A DNA stretch of 64,000 nucleotides from NCBI GenBank assembly GCA_021296095.1, contig JAGWBB010000037.1:1-64000 (forward strand), given 5' to 3'. Below, piece after piece: positions 24,903-33,782 of the stretch. The notes under the pieces are model-generated. The model was not told where the DNA came from, searched no databases, and saw only the letters and a program-made list of their open reading frames with translations. Source of the DNA: Desulfurellaceae bacterium. GTDB lineage: Bacteria; Desulfobacterota; Binatia; Bin18. A program made the position numbers and the translations under genes. Position 1 is the stretch's first letter. Each line of letters begins with the position of its first letter.

Positions 24903-26100
24903 AGACTGCGCACGAGGCGGCCAGGCTCGACAGGGCGACCCGGCGGCGGCCTTCGCGCAGGGCGTTGCGATCAAACCCGTTGGTCAGATAGCCGAACGAG
25001 ATGCCGGTGGCCGGATCGGCCCAGCCGCTCTGGCCGCCAAAGCCCGGATGGCCAAACGCCTCGGCCGAGTTGGTCTTGCCAAAGGCGCGCAAATTGGCCT
25101 TGCCGTCCCCGCCGGCTATGGCGATGCCCAGGCCGCGCAGGGCGCGGTGGCCCAGAAAGGGGTCTCTGAGGTCGCCGGTGCGCGGTTGGCGCGCCTGGGC
25201 CAATATTTCGGGCTGCCAGACCTGGTTGCCGTCGTGAGCCCGCCCGTCATTGAGCAGAGCCTGGTAGAACAGGGCGATATCACCGGCGGTGGTGATGCAG
25301 CCGGCCGACGGTGAGCCGGCCTGGCGGGTGACGGTCTCGTTGAGTTCGAGCACACCGTCTTCGCTGATGGCGCTGGTCGTCTTGCCAAAGCCTTTGAGGC
25401 CCATTTTTTCGTACTCTTCGGGGCTCAGGTCCTGGCCGACCCATGCACCGTCGGCCACCTGCTCATTGCCCGAGGGCGGCAGTCCGATCCGCAGCTCGGG
25501 CAGGCCCAGCGGCTCGGCGATCCGCGTCCGCACAAACTCGCTCAGGCTCTGGCCGGTCTGTTTTTCGATGATCGCGGCAACCGCCCAGAAGTTGGACGAG
25601 ATATGGTACTCGAATTTCTCGCCCGGCGCATGGCTGAGCCGCCACTGGGCAAAGCGGTCCACGCGCCGCTGAGGGTCGGCCCATTCTTTCTGCCAGTGCG
25701 GGGCATACGGAATGCCCGAGGTATGGACCAGGCAGTGTTCGACGCTTACTGCGTCTTTGCCGTTGGTGCCGAATTCCGGAATATAGTCGGCGATGCGGTC
25801 GTCAAGGCGTAGCGCGCCCTCCTGCATCATGATCCAGGCCGAGGCTGCGGTCAGCGCCTTGGTCGAAGACATGATGACAAAATGGGTGTCGTTGGTGGCC
25901 GGTTTTTCGGTCCCGCCCTGCACCGCGCGGCCAAAGGTCTGCATGGCGCCGAGCTTGCCGTTGCGGGCAATAGCGACCTGGCTGGCCGGCAGCAGGCCTT
26001 CTTTGACCTCGCGCTCGGCCCGGTCAAACAGGGCCTGGACTTTTGCCGGGTCAAGGCCGACTTCCTCAAGATTTGTGGCAAAAAAATGTGCGGCTGGCAT
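24901..26100 (-). CDS. Serine hydrolase, beta-lactamase/esterase (class C-like) family
   Basis: A 399-residue penicillin-binding-protein-like serine hydrolase. The nucleophile motif SxxK is S78-S-T-K81 in FVIMSSTKALTAASAW. The second motif is in FEYHISSNFWAVAAII, and the KTG-equivalent is GHPGFGGQSGWADPATG near the C-terminus. Such proteins are esterases, carboxypeptidases or beta-lactamase relatives (family VIII esterases); no signal peptide is seen, favouring an intracellular esterase. ATG 26100 is chosen because GGAGGGACACC lies just upstream; the longer frame to 26172 has no ribosome site. It converges with the amine oxidase. Confidence 0.85.
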   Translation of the reverse strand: MPAAHFFATNLEEVGLDPAKVQALFDRAEREVKEGLLPASQVAIARNGKLGAMQTFGRAVQGGTEKPATNDTHFVIMSSTKALTAASAWIMMQEGALRLDDRIADYIPEFGTNGKDAVSVEHCLVHTSGIPYAPHWQKEWADPQRRVDRFAQWRLSHAPGEKFEYHISSNFWAVAAIIEKQTGQSLSEFVRTRIAEPLGLPELRIGLPPSGNEQVADGAWVGQDLSPEEYEKMGLKGFGKTTSAISEDGVLELNETVTRQAGSPSAGCITTAGDIALFYQALLNDGRAHDGNQVWQPEILAQARQPRTGDLRDPFLGHRALRGLGIAIAGGDGKANLRAFGKTNSAEAFGHPGFGGQSGWADPATGISFGYLTNGFDRNALREGRRRVALSSLAASCAV

Positions 26101-26184
26101 GTGGTGTCCCTCCTTTGCGGTGTGGACGGGATTGTAACCGGAAGCGGCCCAAGAAAAAAGGAGCGTGGCCACCCCGGAATCCGG

Positions 26185-26547
26185 TCAGGGGGACGACCCG
26201 TCCGGGCGGAACCACGGCTGCAAAATCGCCTCGTCGGGCCACAGGAACTCGAAGCCGGCGTCGAGCGCGTACTTTTTGTCGAGGTCTTCCCGGTCGCCGA
26301 TATGGTAGTACACATCCGCCTCGAACGCGGCCTTGACGTCGGGCAGCATCATTTTCCCCACGGCAAAGTCTATCGGAATCTTGTGCCGGTCCCAGATCGC
26401 CCGCTGGGCGCTGATTGGACGGTCGGAACAGCTGCCGATCACAAAGCCCTGCTCCTGGACTCTTCTGACCATGGCCATGGTCACGACCCCGGGCGGGTCG
26501 CCGACCTCCAGGGTTCCGTCTATGTCGAAGCTTATGAGTATGAGCAA
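26185..26547 (-). CDS. HAD-like hydrolase (small, TTG start)
   Basis: About 120 residues with HAD phosphatase motifs: SFDIDGTLEVGDPPG (motif I, DxDGT), GSCSDRPISAQRAIW (motif II region with Ser/Asp) and YYHIGDREDLDKKYALDAGF (motif IV-like, GDxxxD). It lacks a cap domain, so it may be a minimal HAD phosphatase. The chosen start is TTG 26547, which sits 6 bases after GGAGGA and places motif I near residue 7; an upstream ATG frame at 26628 would add a low-complexity leader. It lies between the serine hydrolase and a repeat element. The substrate is unknown. Confidence 0.66.
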   Translation of the reverse strand: MLILISFDIDGTLEVGDPPGVVTMAMVRRVQEQGFVIGSCSDRPISAQRAIWDRHKIPIDFAVGKMMLPDVKAAFEADVYYHIGDREDLDKKYALDAGFEFLWPDEAILQPWFRPDGSSP

Positions 26548-26630
26548 GCTCAGTCCTCCGTGTGCTGTCGCTGATGCCGTGTGCCGACCTTTGAGCCGAC
26601 CGGTCGTGTCCGGTCGAGGCAGGGCCACCG

Positions 26631-26716
26631 GGAAAATCCCCCTCAGTCTCCCTTTTTCAAAGGGGGAAGCCTGTCCTGAGCCCTATCGAAGGGCGCGTGA
26701 GCGCAGGCGGATTTCC
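26631..26716. repeat. Dispersed hairpin repeat, copy 1 (MITE-like)
   Basis: About 86 bases bounded by GGAAAATCCCCCT and its near inverse (AGGCGGATTTCC), with an internal CCCTTT...AAAGGG hairpin. The same sequence recurs at 59332-59606, interrupted by another element. It lies just downstream of the thiolase gene. Confidence 0.6.
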
Positions 26717-26750
26717 GGTGGAAGAGGGGCGGCCTCCAAGGCATGCCTGT

Positions 26751-28073
26751 TCAGTCGGGCGTGGCGCTCCAGACGGTGAAGTTGCCGCCCAGGGGCATGG
26801 GACCGCCGGAGACTCCGATCTCGGGTTTGACCCCGGTGACCTGGCGGGCGCCGGCCCGTTGCTGTAGCTGCTGGATGGAGTCGGTGTGCATCCAGAAACG
26901 GCTGCGGCCGCTGCCGATGTTGCCGCCGCTGGGCAGGACCGGGTTTGGGCCCTCAATGCTGATGTCCGTCTGGTAAAAGTCCAAGGCTTCGCCAAACTTG
27001 ATGCCGCGATAGCCCAGACCCTCCAGGTGGAACTGGTGGAACTGGGCGAAGCCGTCGTACATGTTCTCGAAGGACAGATCCGCAGCGGTGATCCCGGCGC
27101 CCTCGTACAGCTTTCTGCCCGTTCTGGCGGTGTCCTCCTCGACCTCGTCCAGGGTGGGCGTGAGGCTTCTGGGCGTGGTCCGGCTCGACGCATGGTTGAG
27201 GATGTAGACCGGCTTCTGTTGCATGTCCCTGGCCCGTTCGGGGGTGGTGAACAGGTAGGCGGCGGCAACCGTGATCGGGATGTCGTTATCGAACAGGTTG
27301 GCCGGCTTGGCGATCCAGCGCGCGGCCTGGTAGTCCTCCGCCGTCAGCTGCTCGGGTCGGTGCTGCGCCCAGTAGCCCTCCGGGAACATCAGGCCGTTGC
27401 GCCTGGAGTTGGAAATGAAGGGGGCCATCATGTCGTGGCTTTTGCCGTACTTGCGGCAGTACTCGGCGAACTGCAGGGCTGTGCCGTAGCAGGCCGGAGC
27501 GCCCCACAGATTCCTCAGCGCGCTCATTCCAGAAACGGCGCCCCCGGCGTTCGAGCCGCCCTGGTAGTAGCGGCCCTCCAGGTTATGCCAGCCCTTGAGC
27601 ACCAGGCAGGTGTGGGTCAGGCCGTCGCCTACGGCCTGGGCGGCAACGACGATGGCGTTGGACATACAGCCCGGAGCGTGCATGCTGAACTGGACCTTGG
27701 TCAGCTCCGGCATATTCTTCACGATCCACTCGGCGCTCAGTTTGGCGATGCCGTCCAGGGGATCGTCCGTGGGGCTGAAGGCGCTGACGACATCCTCGGG
27801 GATGGGCCGGCCCTTTGGCCAGTAGGCTCCGGTCGTGGTCTCGGGCACGACGACCAGCCCGTCGATCTGGTCCGGTGCAACGCCCGCGTCGGCTACTGCC
27901 TTCCTGAGCGCCTGAAGGCTCCAGGCGCCCACACAGGTGTCGGGGCTGCCGTCCCAGCGCCGGGCGGTCGGCGAGTGGCCGACGCCCACGGCCGCGACCT
28001 TGGCCCGGTGTTCCCACAGGCCCAAGCCCTCGGTGGTGCGATACATGGAAGCCGGAGGAGTCTGGGTATTCAT
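26751..28073 (-). CDS. Thiolase-like protein (acetyl-CoA acetyltransferase/SCP2 type)
   Basis: A 440-residue thiolase-superfamily protein of the SCP2-thiolase type. The candidate nucleophile Cys is in MHAPGCMSNAIVVAAQAVGD; the later segment SFENMYDGFAQFHQFHLEGL and PVLPSGGNIGSGRSRFWMH correspond to the family's His and GG loop. Overall motif conservation is looser than in biosynthetic thiolases, as in many thiolase-like proteins paired with DUF35 proteins. ATG 28073 follows AAAGGAAGG; the first 9 codons of the longer frame have no ribosome site. It overlaps the DUF35 gene by 4 bases (ATGA), so the two are translationally coupled and probably form a complex, with roles in beta-ketoacyl-CoA or side-chain cleavage. 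Confidence 0.84.
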   Translation of the reverse strand: MNTQTPPASMYRTTEGLGLWEHRAKVAAVGVGHSPTARRWDGSPDTCVGAWSLQALRKAVADAGVAPDQIDGLVVVPETTTGAYWPKGRPIPEDVVSAFSPTDDPLDGIAKLSAEWIVKNMPELTKVQFSMHAPGCMSNAIVVAAQAVGDGLTHTCLVLKGWHNLEGRYYQGGSNAGGAVSGMSALRNLWGAPACYGTALQFAEYCRKYGKSHDMMAPFISNSRRNGLMFPEGYWAQHRPEQLTAEDYQAARWIAKPANLFDNDIPITVAAAYLFTTPERARDMQQKPVYILNHASSRTTPRSLTPTLDEVEEDTARTGRKLYEGAGITAADLSFENMYDGFAQFHQFHLEGLGYRGIKFGEALDFYQTDISIEGPNPVLPSGGNIGSGRSRFWMHTDSIQQLQQRAGARQVTGVKPEIGVSGGPMPLGGNFTVWSATPD

Positions 28074-28492
28074 TGTGCCTTCCTTTCTGCGACCCGCCAC
28101 TCGGGGACCTTTTGGCCGTTGGCGGTCGCCTCGAACACCACCTCGACTTTAGCTCCGACCGGGACCTCGTCCACCGGCGTACCGGGCAGGTGGGAGTACA
28201 TCTGGATGCCCGGGTCCTCGTCCAGCATGATGACCGCGACGTTGAACGGCTGATCCTCCTGGAGCAGTCTGACCGGGCAGTCGTAGACCACCCCGTAGTT
28301 GTAGATCGTGCCCCGCCCGCTCATCTCCTTCCATTCCAGATCGTCGGCCGAGCGGCACTGACGACACGTCGGCGCCGGCGGATGCTGGAGCCGGTCGCAG
28401 CCGCGACAGTTCTGGATGACCAGCCGCCCCTGGTTGGCGGCGTCCCAGAAGGGCCGGGTCAAGTCATCGGGTATGACGCCCTGTTTTGCCAT
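28070..28492 (-). CDS. Zn-ribbon OB-fold (DUF35) acyl-CoA-associated protein
   Basis: A 140-residue DUF35 protein. The rubredoxin-like zinc ribbon is CRGCDRLQHPPAPTCRQC near residues 30-47, followed by the OB fold with GRGTIYNYGVVYDCPVR and PFNVAVIMLDEDPGIQM. DUF35 proteins bind acyl-CoA and pair with SCP2-type thiolases or aldolases in steroid and polyketide-like metabolism. The coupled thiolase gene follows with a 4-base overlap, matching that rule. ATG 28492 is preceded by GGAG. High confidence as a family call; the pathway is open. Confidence 0.87.
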   Translation of the reverse strand: MAKQGVIPDDLTRPFWDAANQGRLVIQNCRGCDRLQHPPAPTCRQCRSADDLEWKEMSGRGTIYNYGVVYDCPVRLLQEDQPFNVAVIMLDEDPGIQMYSHLPGTPVDEVPVGAKVEVVFEATANGQKVPEWRVAERKAQ

Positions 28493-28512
28493 ATCTCCCC
28501 TCCACGCTAAGC

Positions 28513-28932
28513 AGGATTGTCAGTGAGAAGTTTTACGCGGCCAACAATAGCCCATTGCTGGTATATGTCAAAAGGTCTGGATCAAAGAGGAAAGGTAATC
28601 TGAACGGGCGCACGCTACGGCTCAGCTTCACTCTAGGCCACAATCGCAATGCCGCTACGACCGCAGACGGCTGGTACATCGACGACGTGGCGGTGTCTGA
28701 TACATCAGCTCCGCCACAAGCGCGGCTGGAAAACCCCGCCCCAAACTCATTCCAGAGCGGTCTTGGTGTCATCTCCGGCTGGGCGTGTGAGGCCAACGAG
28801 ATTGTCATTGAGCTGGACGGGGCTCCGGTACAGGCGGCCTACGGCACGCCCCGAGCGGGTACCCAACAGGTCTGCGGGGATACCAACATGCGATGGGAAG
28901 AGTCCCGCCAGAACTTCGTGATTATTCCCTAA
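28513..28932 (+). pseudogene. Fragment of an exported repeat/Ig-like protein
   Basis: An open frame of about 140 codons without a credible start (it opens inside the DUF35 start region). It encodes GRTLRLSFTLGHNRNAATTA, then DGWYIDDVAVSDTSAPP, a phrase common in MAM/jelly-roll type exported proteins, then SGLGVISGWACEANEIVIEL and PRAGTQQVCGDTNMRW, a Cys-containing repeat unit that normally recurs in large secreted proteins. There is no signal peptide and no ribosome site, and the last residues lose the repeat pattern. I read it as a leftover of a larger gene. Apart from it, 28493-28978 holds nothing that I recognise. Confidence 0.45.
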
Positions 28933-28978
28933 CCGCGCTCCAACGCCCTACGGAGACGGTCAGTCACAAGAGCTGCCC

Positions 28979-29431
28979 CTACTGAGATCGTGTGACGGTC
29001 TGGAGAGAAAAGGAATTTCCTGATCGACTCAGCATCTTCCTCCAGCGTTCCATGTCAGTGACATTCTCTGTCACTAATTCTGCTCTCGCTCGGACAGCTC
29101 CCAGAGCAATCAGCAGATCGTTGATATGGTTTCGCGGTTCCAACTCTCCATAACGCTGCTGATACTGGGCGAGCAATACGCCACTCAAGGTCCAGTCCTC
29201 GTGACTTGGCGTGACGACATAACCTTGCCTGATAAACGCCTGGTTGATACCGTCGTAGTTTCGCTTATCGGCTCGGGTCCGCGCTCCAGCATACAGTTCC
29301 TGCATAACCACTGAGCTCAAGCGTGCCCGACCGGTACGGAGCGCTCGTTGGAACAGTTCCTCATAGGCTTCTCCCCGAATCATCGGAATGAGAACAGACG
29401 AGTCGAACAGTAAGGGGCGACGGCGCGCCAC
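28979..29431 (-). CDS. PIN-domain VapC-like toxin
   Basis: A 150-residue PIN-domain ribonuclease. The first acidic residue is in LLFDSSVLIPMIRGEAYEEL, the second (Glu) in SSVVMQELYAGARTRADKRN, and the later acidic cluster in RNHINDLLIALGAV and LVTENVTDMERW, where VapC toxins have D...N..D. VapC proteins cleave tRNA or rRNA. Only 5 bases separate it from the upstream antitoxin-like gene, the usual antitoxin-toxin order. Length is normal and the frame is intact. Confidence 0.8.
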   Translation of the reverse strand: MARRRPLLFDSSVLIPMIRGEAYEELFQRALRTGRARLSSVVMQELYAGARTRADKRNYDGINQAFIRQGYVVTPSHEDWTLSGVLLAQYQQRYGELEPRNHINDLLIALGAVRARAELVTENVTDMERWRKMLSRSGNSFSLQTVTRSQ

Positions 29432-29436
29432 GGTTA

Positions 29437-29652
29437 CTATTTCCTTGTCGTCCGTTTGCGAGTGTCTTGGACTGTTCCTCTCCGGCGTAGCTGCAAAACA
29501 TGTTTCATGACCTCATCCGCAAAGAGGCGATCGTCAATCACTGTGCGAATGGCTTCAGATTCGCTTGAGGCATCCAGGTGCTTGACCAGTTGTCGCACTT
29601 TTTCCTCTTCCAACATGACATTCTTACGAGTCAGCGTGGCTGCGCGGGCCAT
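29437..29652 (-). CDS. VapB-like antitoxin
   Basis: A 71-residue protein of the ribbon-helix-helix size class: RKNVMLEEEKVRQLVKHLD followed by SSESEAIRTVIDDRLFADEV, and a basic C-terminal tail RRRGTVQDTRKRTTRK. It precedes the PIN-domain gene and has AGAGGAGGGG upstream of ATG 29652. It presumably binds and neutralises that toxin and represses the shared promoter. Homology is too faint to be sure of the exact antitoxin family. Confidence 0.68.
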   Translation of the reverse strand: MARAATLTRKNVMLEEEKVRQLVKHLDASSESEAIRTVIDDRLFADEVMKHVLQLRRRGTVQDTRKRTTRK

Positions 29653-29817
29653 AAGCCCCTCCTCTTATGTATAGTTCTGTATTCTATTACACACTCTGAA
29701 AATCGACAAGGCGAGCCACGTTATAGAACGGTCGTGCAATCTTCAGGTGCTCGTGTTGTCAGCCGGTGTTCGGGTGGCGTATAATCCCTGCCGGCCTGAA
29801 ATGCAAAGGAGGAAGCT

Positions 29818-31050
29818 ATGAGCGCGAGCGCTGGACAGCACGGGGGGACACGGCCGGCGTCCCCCCTCGACTTTTTGATTATTGACGCAGACCATCATTA
29901 CTACGAGCCGGACGACTGCTTTACCCGTCACATGGAATCGGCCTATGCCGACCGGGCGGTGAACATCCGCCGTGGCGAAGCCCCGTTCGGACGGGTGTAT
30001 ATCGGTGATGAGCGCATGCGGTTTTTCAGCATTATCCCCGGTGACCACACCGGGGTGCCGGGTGCGCTCCAAGCCTATCTGAAGGACCACGCCGGTGAGG
30101 GCAACTCACTGGTTCATGACGAGACCATTGCCGCCCACGACTTTCCCGAGGCCATGGACCGGCCAAGCCGGGTGAAAAAGATGGACGCGCAGGGCGTGGA
30201 GGCGGCCATCATGCTGCCGACGCTGGGCGTTGGGGTGGCCCACGAGCTGCGCCACGACCCGCCGGCGCTGTTCGCCAATCTGCGGGCCTTCAACCGCTGG
30301 TTGGAGGAGGACTGGGGCTTTGGCAACCGGGGCCGCATCTACAGCCTGCCCATGCTGTCGCTGGTCGATATCGACCTGGCCGTGGCCGAACTCGAACGGG
30401 TTCTGGCCGAGGGCGCGCGGAGCGTGAACCTCACCCCGGGTCCGGTCAACGGCCATTCCCCGGCCGACCCGCTGTTCGACCCGTTTTGGGCGCGCTGCCA
30501 GGAGGCCGGCATTCCGGTCGTGTTCCACCTCGGCAACGATGGCCTGGCCGAACTGTACTCGGCCCAGTGGGGCGAGAATCCAACCCCGCCCAGCCACCGC
30601 TTGAGCCCCTTCCAGCGGGTGACGGCCTCGACCGAACGGGCCACGGCCGACACCTTGTGCGCGCTCGTTTTTCATAACCTGTTTGGCCGTTTTCCCGACC
30701 TGCGGGTGGTCAGCATCGAGAACGGCGCGGGCTGGGTGGGACCGCTGATGCGGGAGATGGACCACGTCTCCCGCCTGGCCGGGCCGCGCGACTGGACCTA
30801 CGGCCACTGTCCGGGCCGGCCCAGCGAGATTTTCAAACAGCACATCAAAATCTCGCCCTTCCCCGAAGAGAATATCCCCGCCCTGGTCGAGCTGTTGGGA
30901 CCGGACAACGTGCTGGCCGGCTCTGACTGGCCGCATCCCGAGGGCTGCGCCGAACCGATTGATTATCTGGACGGCCTGTCGGGTCTGTCGCCCGAGGTGG
31001 TGCGGGCGGTCATGCGCGACAACACCGCCCAGCTGTTTGGCCTGGCCTAG
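29818..31050 (+). CDS. Amidohydrolase family 2 metalloenzyme
   Basis: A 410-residue amidohydro_2 protein. Motifs: LIIDADHHYYEPDDCFTRHM (DxH near residue 22-25), AAIMLPTLGVGVAHELRHD, IPVVFHLGNDGLAELYSA with the metal His, VVSIENGAGWVGPLMREMD and NVLAGSDWPHPEG (strand-8 Asp). It has an extra N-terminal polar leader MSASAGQHGGTRPASPL. ATG 29818 follows AAAGGAGGAAG. Its TAG stop is part of the left end of a small mobile element (31047-31308). It resembles decarboxylase/hydrolase enzymes for aromatic acids; substrate unknown. Confidence 0.86.
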   Translation: MSASAGQHGGTRPASPLDFLIIDADHHYYEPDDCFTRHMESAYADRAVNIRRGEAPFGRVYIGDERMRFFSIIPGDHTGVPGALQAYLKDHAGEGNSLVHDETIAAHDFPEAMDRPSRVKKMDAQGVEAAIMLPTLGVGVAHELRHDPPALFANLRAFNRWLEEDWGFGNRGRIYSLPMLSLVDIDLAVAELERVLAEGARSVNLTPGPVNGHSPADPLFDPFWARCQEAGIPVVFHLGNDGLAELYSAQWGENPTPPSHRLSPFQRVTASTERATADTLCALVFHNLFGRFPDLRVVSIENGAGWVGPLMREMDHVSRLAGPRDWTYGHCPGRPSEIFKQHIKISPFPEENIPALVELLGPDNVLAGSDWPHPEGCAEPIDYLDGLSGLSPEVVRAVMRDNTAQLFGLA

Positions 31051-31308
31051 CGCGCTTCACACGAGACTGTAGCCCTGCTGTTGCGCTATCGTCAGGCCGG
31101 GCCTGTCCTGAGTGTAGTCGAAGGACGTGATCCGGTATCCATGCTTCGACTCCGCCCTTACGGGCTACGCTCAGCACAAACGGCCTTACGTTCGCCCTGA
31201 GCGTAGCGGAGCGAAGTCGAAGGGCCTGTCCGGCGGCGGGCACCTGCCGTCTTGCGCCGGAATGACGGCAGGGACCGGCTGGCGATATGGAATCGTGAAG
31301 TGTCCTAG
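31047..31308. mobile_element. MITE-like element, copy 1 (contains stop codons of both flanking genes)
   Basis: About 262 bases between CTAG (31047-31050) and CTAG (31305-31308), a possible 4-base target duplication. The ends are inverted: CTAGCGCGCTTCACACG on the left, and CGTGAAGTGTCCTAG on the right. A long inner palindrome reads CTTCGACTCCGC / GCGAAGTCGAAG. The two CTAG ends are the stop codons of the convergent amidohydrolase and LLM genes. Related copies: 42814-42938 and 57891-58051. No transposase. Confidence 0.6.
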
Positions 31309-32342
31309 CGGCAGTGCGGCATCACTTCCTGAGCAAACAGCTCCATCGCGCGCCTCACCGCAGCATGCTCAACCAGTCCCCCCTGGTTGAAATAGCAGAT
31401 AAACTCGTTTGTCTGGAATTCGCGTTGCAGGGCCTGGACCCGCTCGGCGCAATGCTCCGGGTCGCCAAGGACCGCTCCCAGGTCTCCCAGCTCCTCGTAG
31501 GTAATCCCCTTGAGTCTGTCCACCGCCTTCTGCAAGGACTGATAGCTCTCGGGCAGAGCCTTGATATCCGGCCGCCGCTGCTCCAGGAAACTGAAGAAAT
31601 GCATCAGGCTCGCCTCACACTCCCGGCGCGCCTGGGCCTGGCTGGCCGAGACATGGACGGTGAAGGCCACCGCCACATCTTGTGTGACCCCGGCTGGCAG
31701 GCTGTCGCGGTAGGTCCCGATGTACTCCCGCAACTTGTCCATTGAGCCCGCGATCAGCGGCGTGGCAAAGATCGGCAGCCCCAGGCGTCCGGCGATGGTA
31801 TACGTCTCGGGACTGTTGGCGGCGATGCGAATCGGGGGGTGGGGTTTCTGGATCGGTCGAGGAACAACCGGCAGGTCTTGTACCCGTGAGTACTTCCCCT
31901 GGTACGACAGCCGCTCGTTCGTCCAGGCCTGGCGGATGACATCGAGCGCCTCCTCAAACCGCTCCCGGCTCTCTTCTACGGGGACATTATAGGCGGCGAA
32001 GAAACTCGGCGCCGCGCCTCTGCCCACTCCCAGCTCCAGGCGACCACCGGTGAGAATATCCACCGTGGCGGCTTCCTCGGCGACTTTCAGCGGGTTGTGC
32101 AGGGGCAGGAGGGTGACGGCCGTGCCGAGTCGAATACGCTGGGTGCGCTGGGCGGCCGCCGCCAGAACGGTCAGCGGAGAGGCCAGGCGGGAAACGTTCG
32201 GGTAAAAGTGAATTTCGGCCAGCCAGGCGGTATCGAAGCCCAGCGTATCCCCAAGCTCGATCTGGGCCAGGATGTCATGGTAGCGCTGGACCTCCGACTG
32301 CCACTCCGCACACGGCAAATGATCCATAAAGCCAAAGCGCAT
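31305..32342 (-). CDS. LLM-class flavin-dependent oxidoreductase
   Basis: A 345-residue luciferase-like monooxygenase. It begins MRFGFMDHLPCAEWQSEVQR, carries GFDTAWLAEIHFYPNVSRLA (the strand-2/helix pattern with EIHF, like LuxA), RIRLGTAVTLLPLHNPLKVA and ELGVGRGAAPSFFAAYNVPV. These are LuxAB-type, more suggestive of FMN than F420. It probably needs a reductase that supplies reduced flavin; none is adjacent. ATG 32342 follows AAGGAGAG. It lies just after the amidase gene on the same strand (21 bases apart), so it may be cotranscribed with the amidase/GatC-like pair. Confidence 0.86.
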   Translation of the reverse strand: MRFGFMDHLPCAEWQSEVQRYHDILAQIELGDTLGFDTAWLAEIHFYPNVSRLASPLTVLAAAAQRTQRIRLGTAVTLLPLHNPLKVAEEAATVDILTGGRLELGVGRGAAPSFFAAYNVPVEESRERFEEALDVIRQAWTNERLSYQGKYSRVQDLPVVPRPIQKPHPPIRIAANSPETYTIAGRLGLPIFATPLIAGSMDKLREYIGTYRDSLPAGVTQDVAVAFTVHVSASQAQARRECEASLMHFFSFLEQRRPDIKALPESYQSLQKAVDRLKGITYEELGDLGAVLGDPEHCAERVQALQREFQTNEFICYFNQGGLVEHAAVRRAMELFAQEVMPHCR

Positions 32343-32363
32343 GGTGTCTCTCCTTTCTTTTGG

Positions 32364-33782
32364 TCAGGCTCGGCCAGCTGGATGTCGTTCATGCCATGGC
32401 GTGCTGCGCTCATACGCATACGCCACACGCAATAGCAGCGTCTCCTCAAACGGCCGGCCGATAATCTGCAACCCGATAGGCAATCCAGCGGGCGTAAATC
32501 CACACGGCACCGAGATGGCGGGTAGACCTGTCATATTGAAAGGCCGCGTCGCCCGAGCGATATGGGCAGCAACCACAACTTCCTTGCCACCAATATCGAC
32601 TGTGATGTCGTCGATCCTGCTTGCCGCCATCAGGGTCGTTGGCGTAATCAGCGCATCGACCCGACCAAGAATGTCGAGCATCTCCTGACGCAGCAGCGTC
32701 CGAAAGCGTTGGGCCTTGAGATACTGCGAGGCCTGGATGCAGGCGCCGAGCATGAGCCGCGACCGGACATCAGCGCCGTAGTGTTGGCTGTAGGTTTTCA
32801 AGGTCTGGGCATGGACTTCATACGCTTCCGCCCCAATGATGGCGCTGGAGCTGGCGATGACGTGCGGCATGCTCGGGATTGAGACCTCTTCGACTACGGC
32901 ACCGAGGGAAGACAGGTGCTGCACGGCGGCCGTGATTCCATCTCGCACGGCGGATTCGACATCTTCAAAAAAATACTCCTGGGGCACCCCGAGACGCAGG
33001 CCCTGGATATCCTCTCTGAGGGCCAATGTATAATCTGGCACCGCCGCTCGGCTTGTCGTTGGGTCTTTGGGATCAGGACCAGCGATGGCTCGCAACAGCA
33101 CGGCAGCATCGGCAACCGTGCGGACCATTGGCCCAACATGATCGCACGAATGGCTCAAGGGATAGACGCCAAACCGACTGACGCGGCCGTAGGTGGGCTT
33201 GAGACCAACAATACCGCTGAGCGAAGCCGGAATCCGAACAGAGCCGCCCGTATCAGTCCCCAGCGTCCCCATAGCCAGTCCCGCGGCCGTGGCTACAGCA
33301 CAGCCGCCGCTTGATCCACCCGGAAGGCGAGTCAGATCCCACGGATTTCTTGGGGTTCCATAGTGAGGATTCAGAGACGTCCCGCCCCAAGCGAACTCGT
33401 GCATGTTGAGTTTGCCCAGCAGGATTGTCCCGGCATCATTGAGTCGGGTCACGACTGTCGCATCGCTCTCCGCTCTATGATCAGCGAGAATCTTCGAGCC
33501 ACACGTCAGACGCACGCCTTTGACCGCGAAGAGATCCTTGAGGGCGATAGGAATACCGTGCAGCGGACCACGATACTGCCCGCCGACAATTTCTTGTTCA
33601 ATGGCGCGCGCCGCCGCCAGCGCTTCATCTCTCAGGACAGTAAGGTAGGCGAGGTATTGCCCGTTTAAGCGTTCAATCCGGTCGAGATACACTTGCGTCA
33701 CCTCTACAGGTGAGACCTCCTTCCTTTGAATGAGAGGCGCCAGCTCGGTAATGCTCGTAAAGGCTAACTCTTCAGTCTTCAT
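32364..33782 (-). CDS. Amidase (amidase-signature family, GatA-like)
   Basis: A 472-residue amidase-signature enzyme. The catalytic triad is visible: Lys82 in GIPIALKDLFAVKGV, Ser157 in RLPGGSSGGCAVATAAG and Ser181 in GTDTGGSVRIPAS; the 75- and 24-residue spacings equal those of GatA. It hydrolyses carboxylic amides. It is preceded, with an 11-base overlap, by a small GatC-like gene, yet no GatB is near, so it is a stand-alone amidase with an unusual small partner rather than the tRNA amidotransferase. ATG 33782 (MKTEELAF) is chosen over the upstream ATG at 33806 because it gives the standard N-terminus. Substrate unknown. Confidence 0.87.
   Translation of the reverse strand: MKTEELAFTSITELAPLIQRKEVSPVEVTQVYLDRIERLNGQYLAYLTVLRDEALAAARAIEQEIVGGQYRGPLHGIPIALKDLFAVKGVRLTCGSKILADHRAESDATVVTRLNDAGTILLGKLNMHEFAWGGTSLNPHYGTPRNPWDLTRLPGGSSGGCAVATAAGLAMGTLGTDTGGSVRIPASLSGIVGLKPTYGRVSRFGVYPLSHSCDHVGPMVRTVADAAVLLRAIAGPDPKDPTTSRAAVPDYTLALREDIQGLRLGVPQEYFFEDVESAVRDGITAAVQHLSSLGAVVEEVSIPSMPHVIASSSAIIGAEAYEVHAQTLKTYSQHYGADVRSRLMLGACIQASQYLKAQRFRTLLRQEMLDILGRVDALITPTTLMAASRIDDITVDIGGKEVVVAAHIARATRPFNMTGLPAISVPCGFTPAGLPIGLQIIGRPFEETLLLRVAYAYERSTPWHERHPAGRA

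Noticed and set aside
31080-31240. CRISPR-like repeats near 31.1 kb
   Set aside because: The repeats are inverted, of unequal size and spacing, and occur as a single mobile element, not as direct repeats with spacers.
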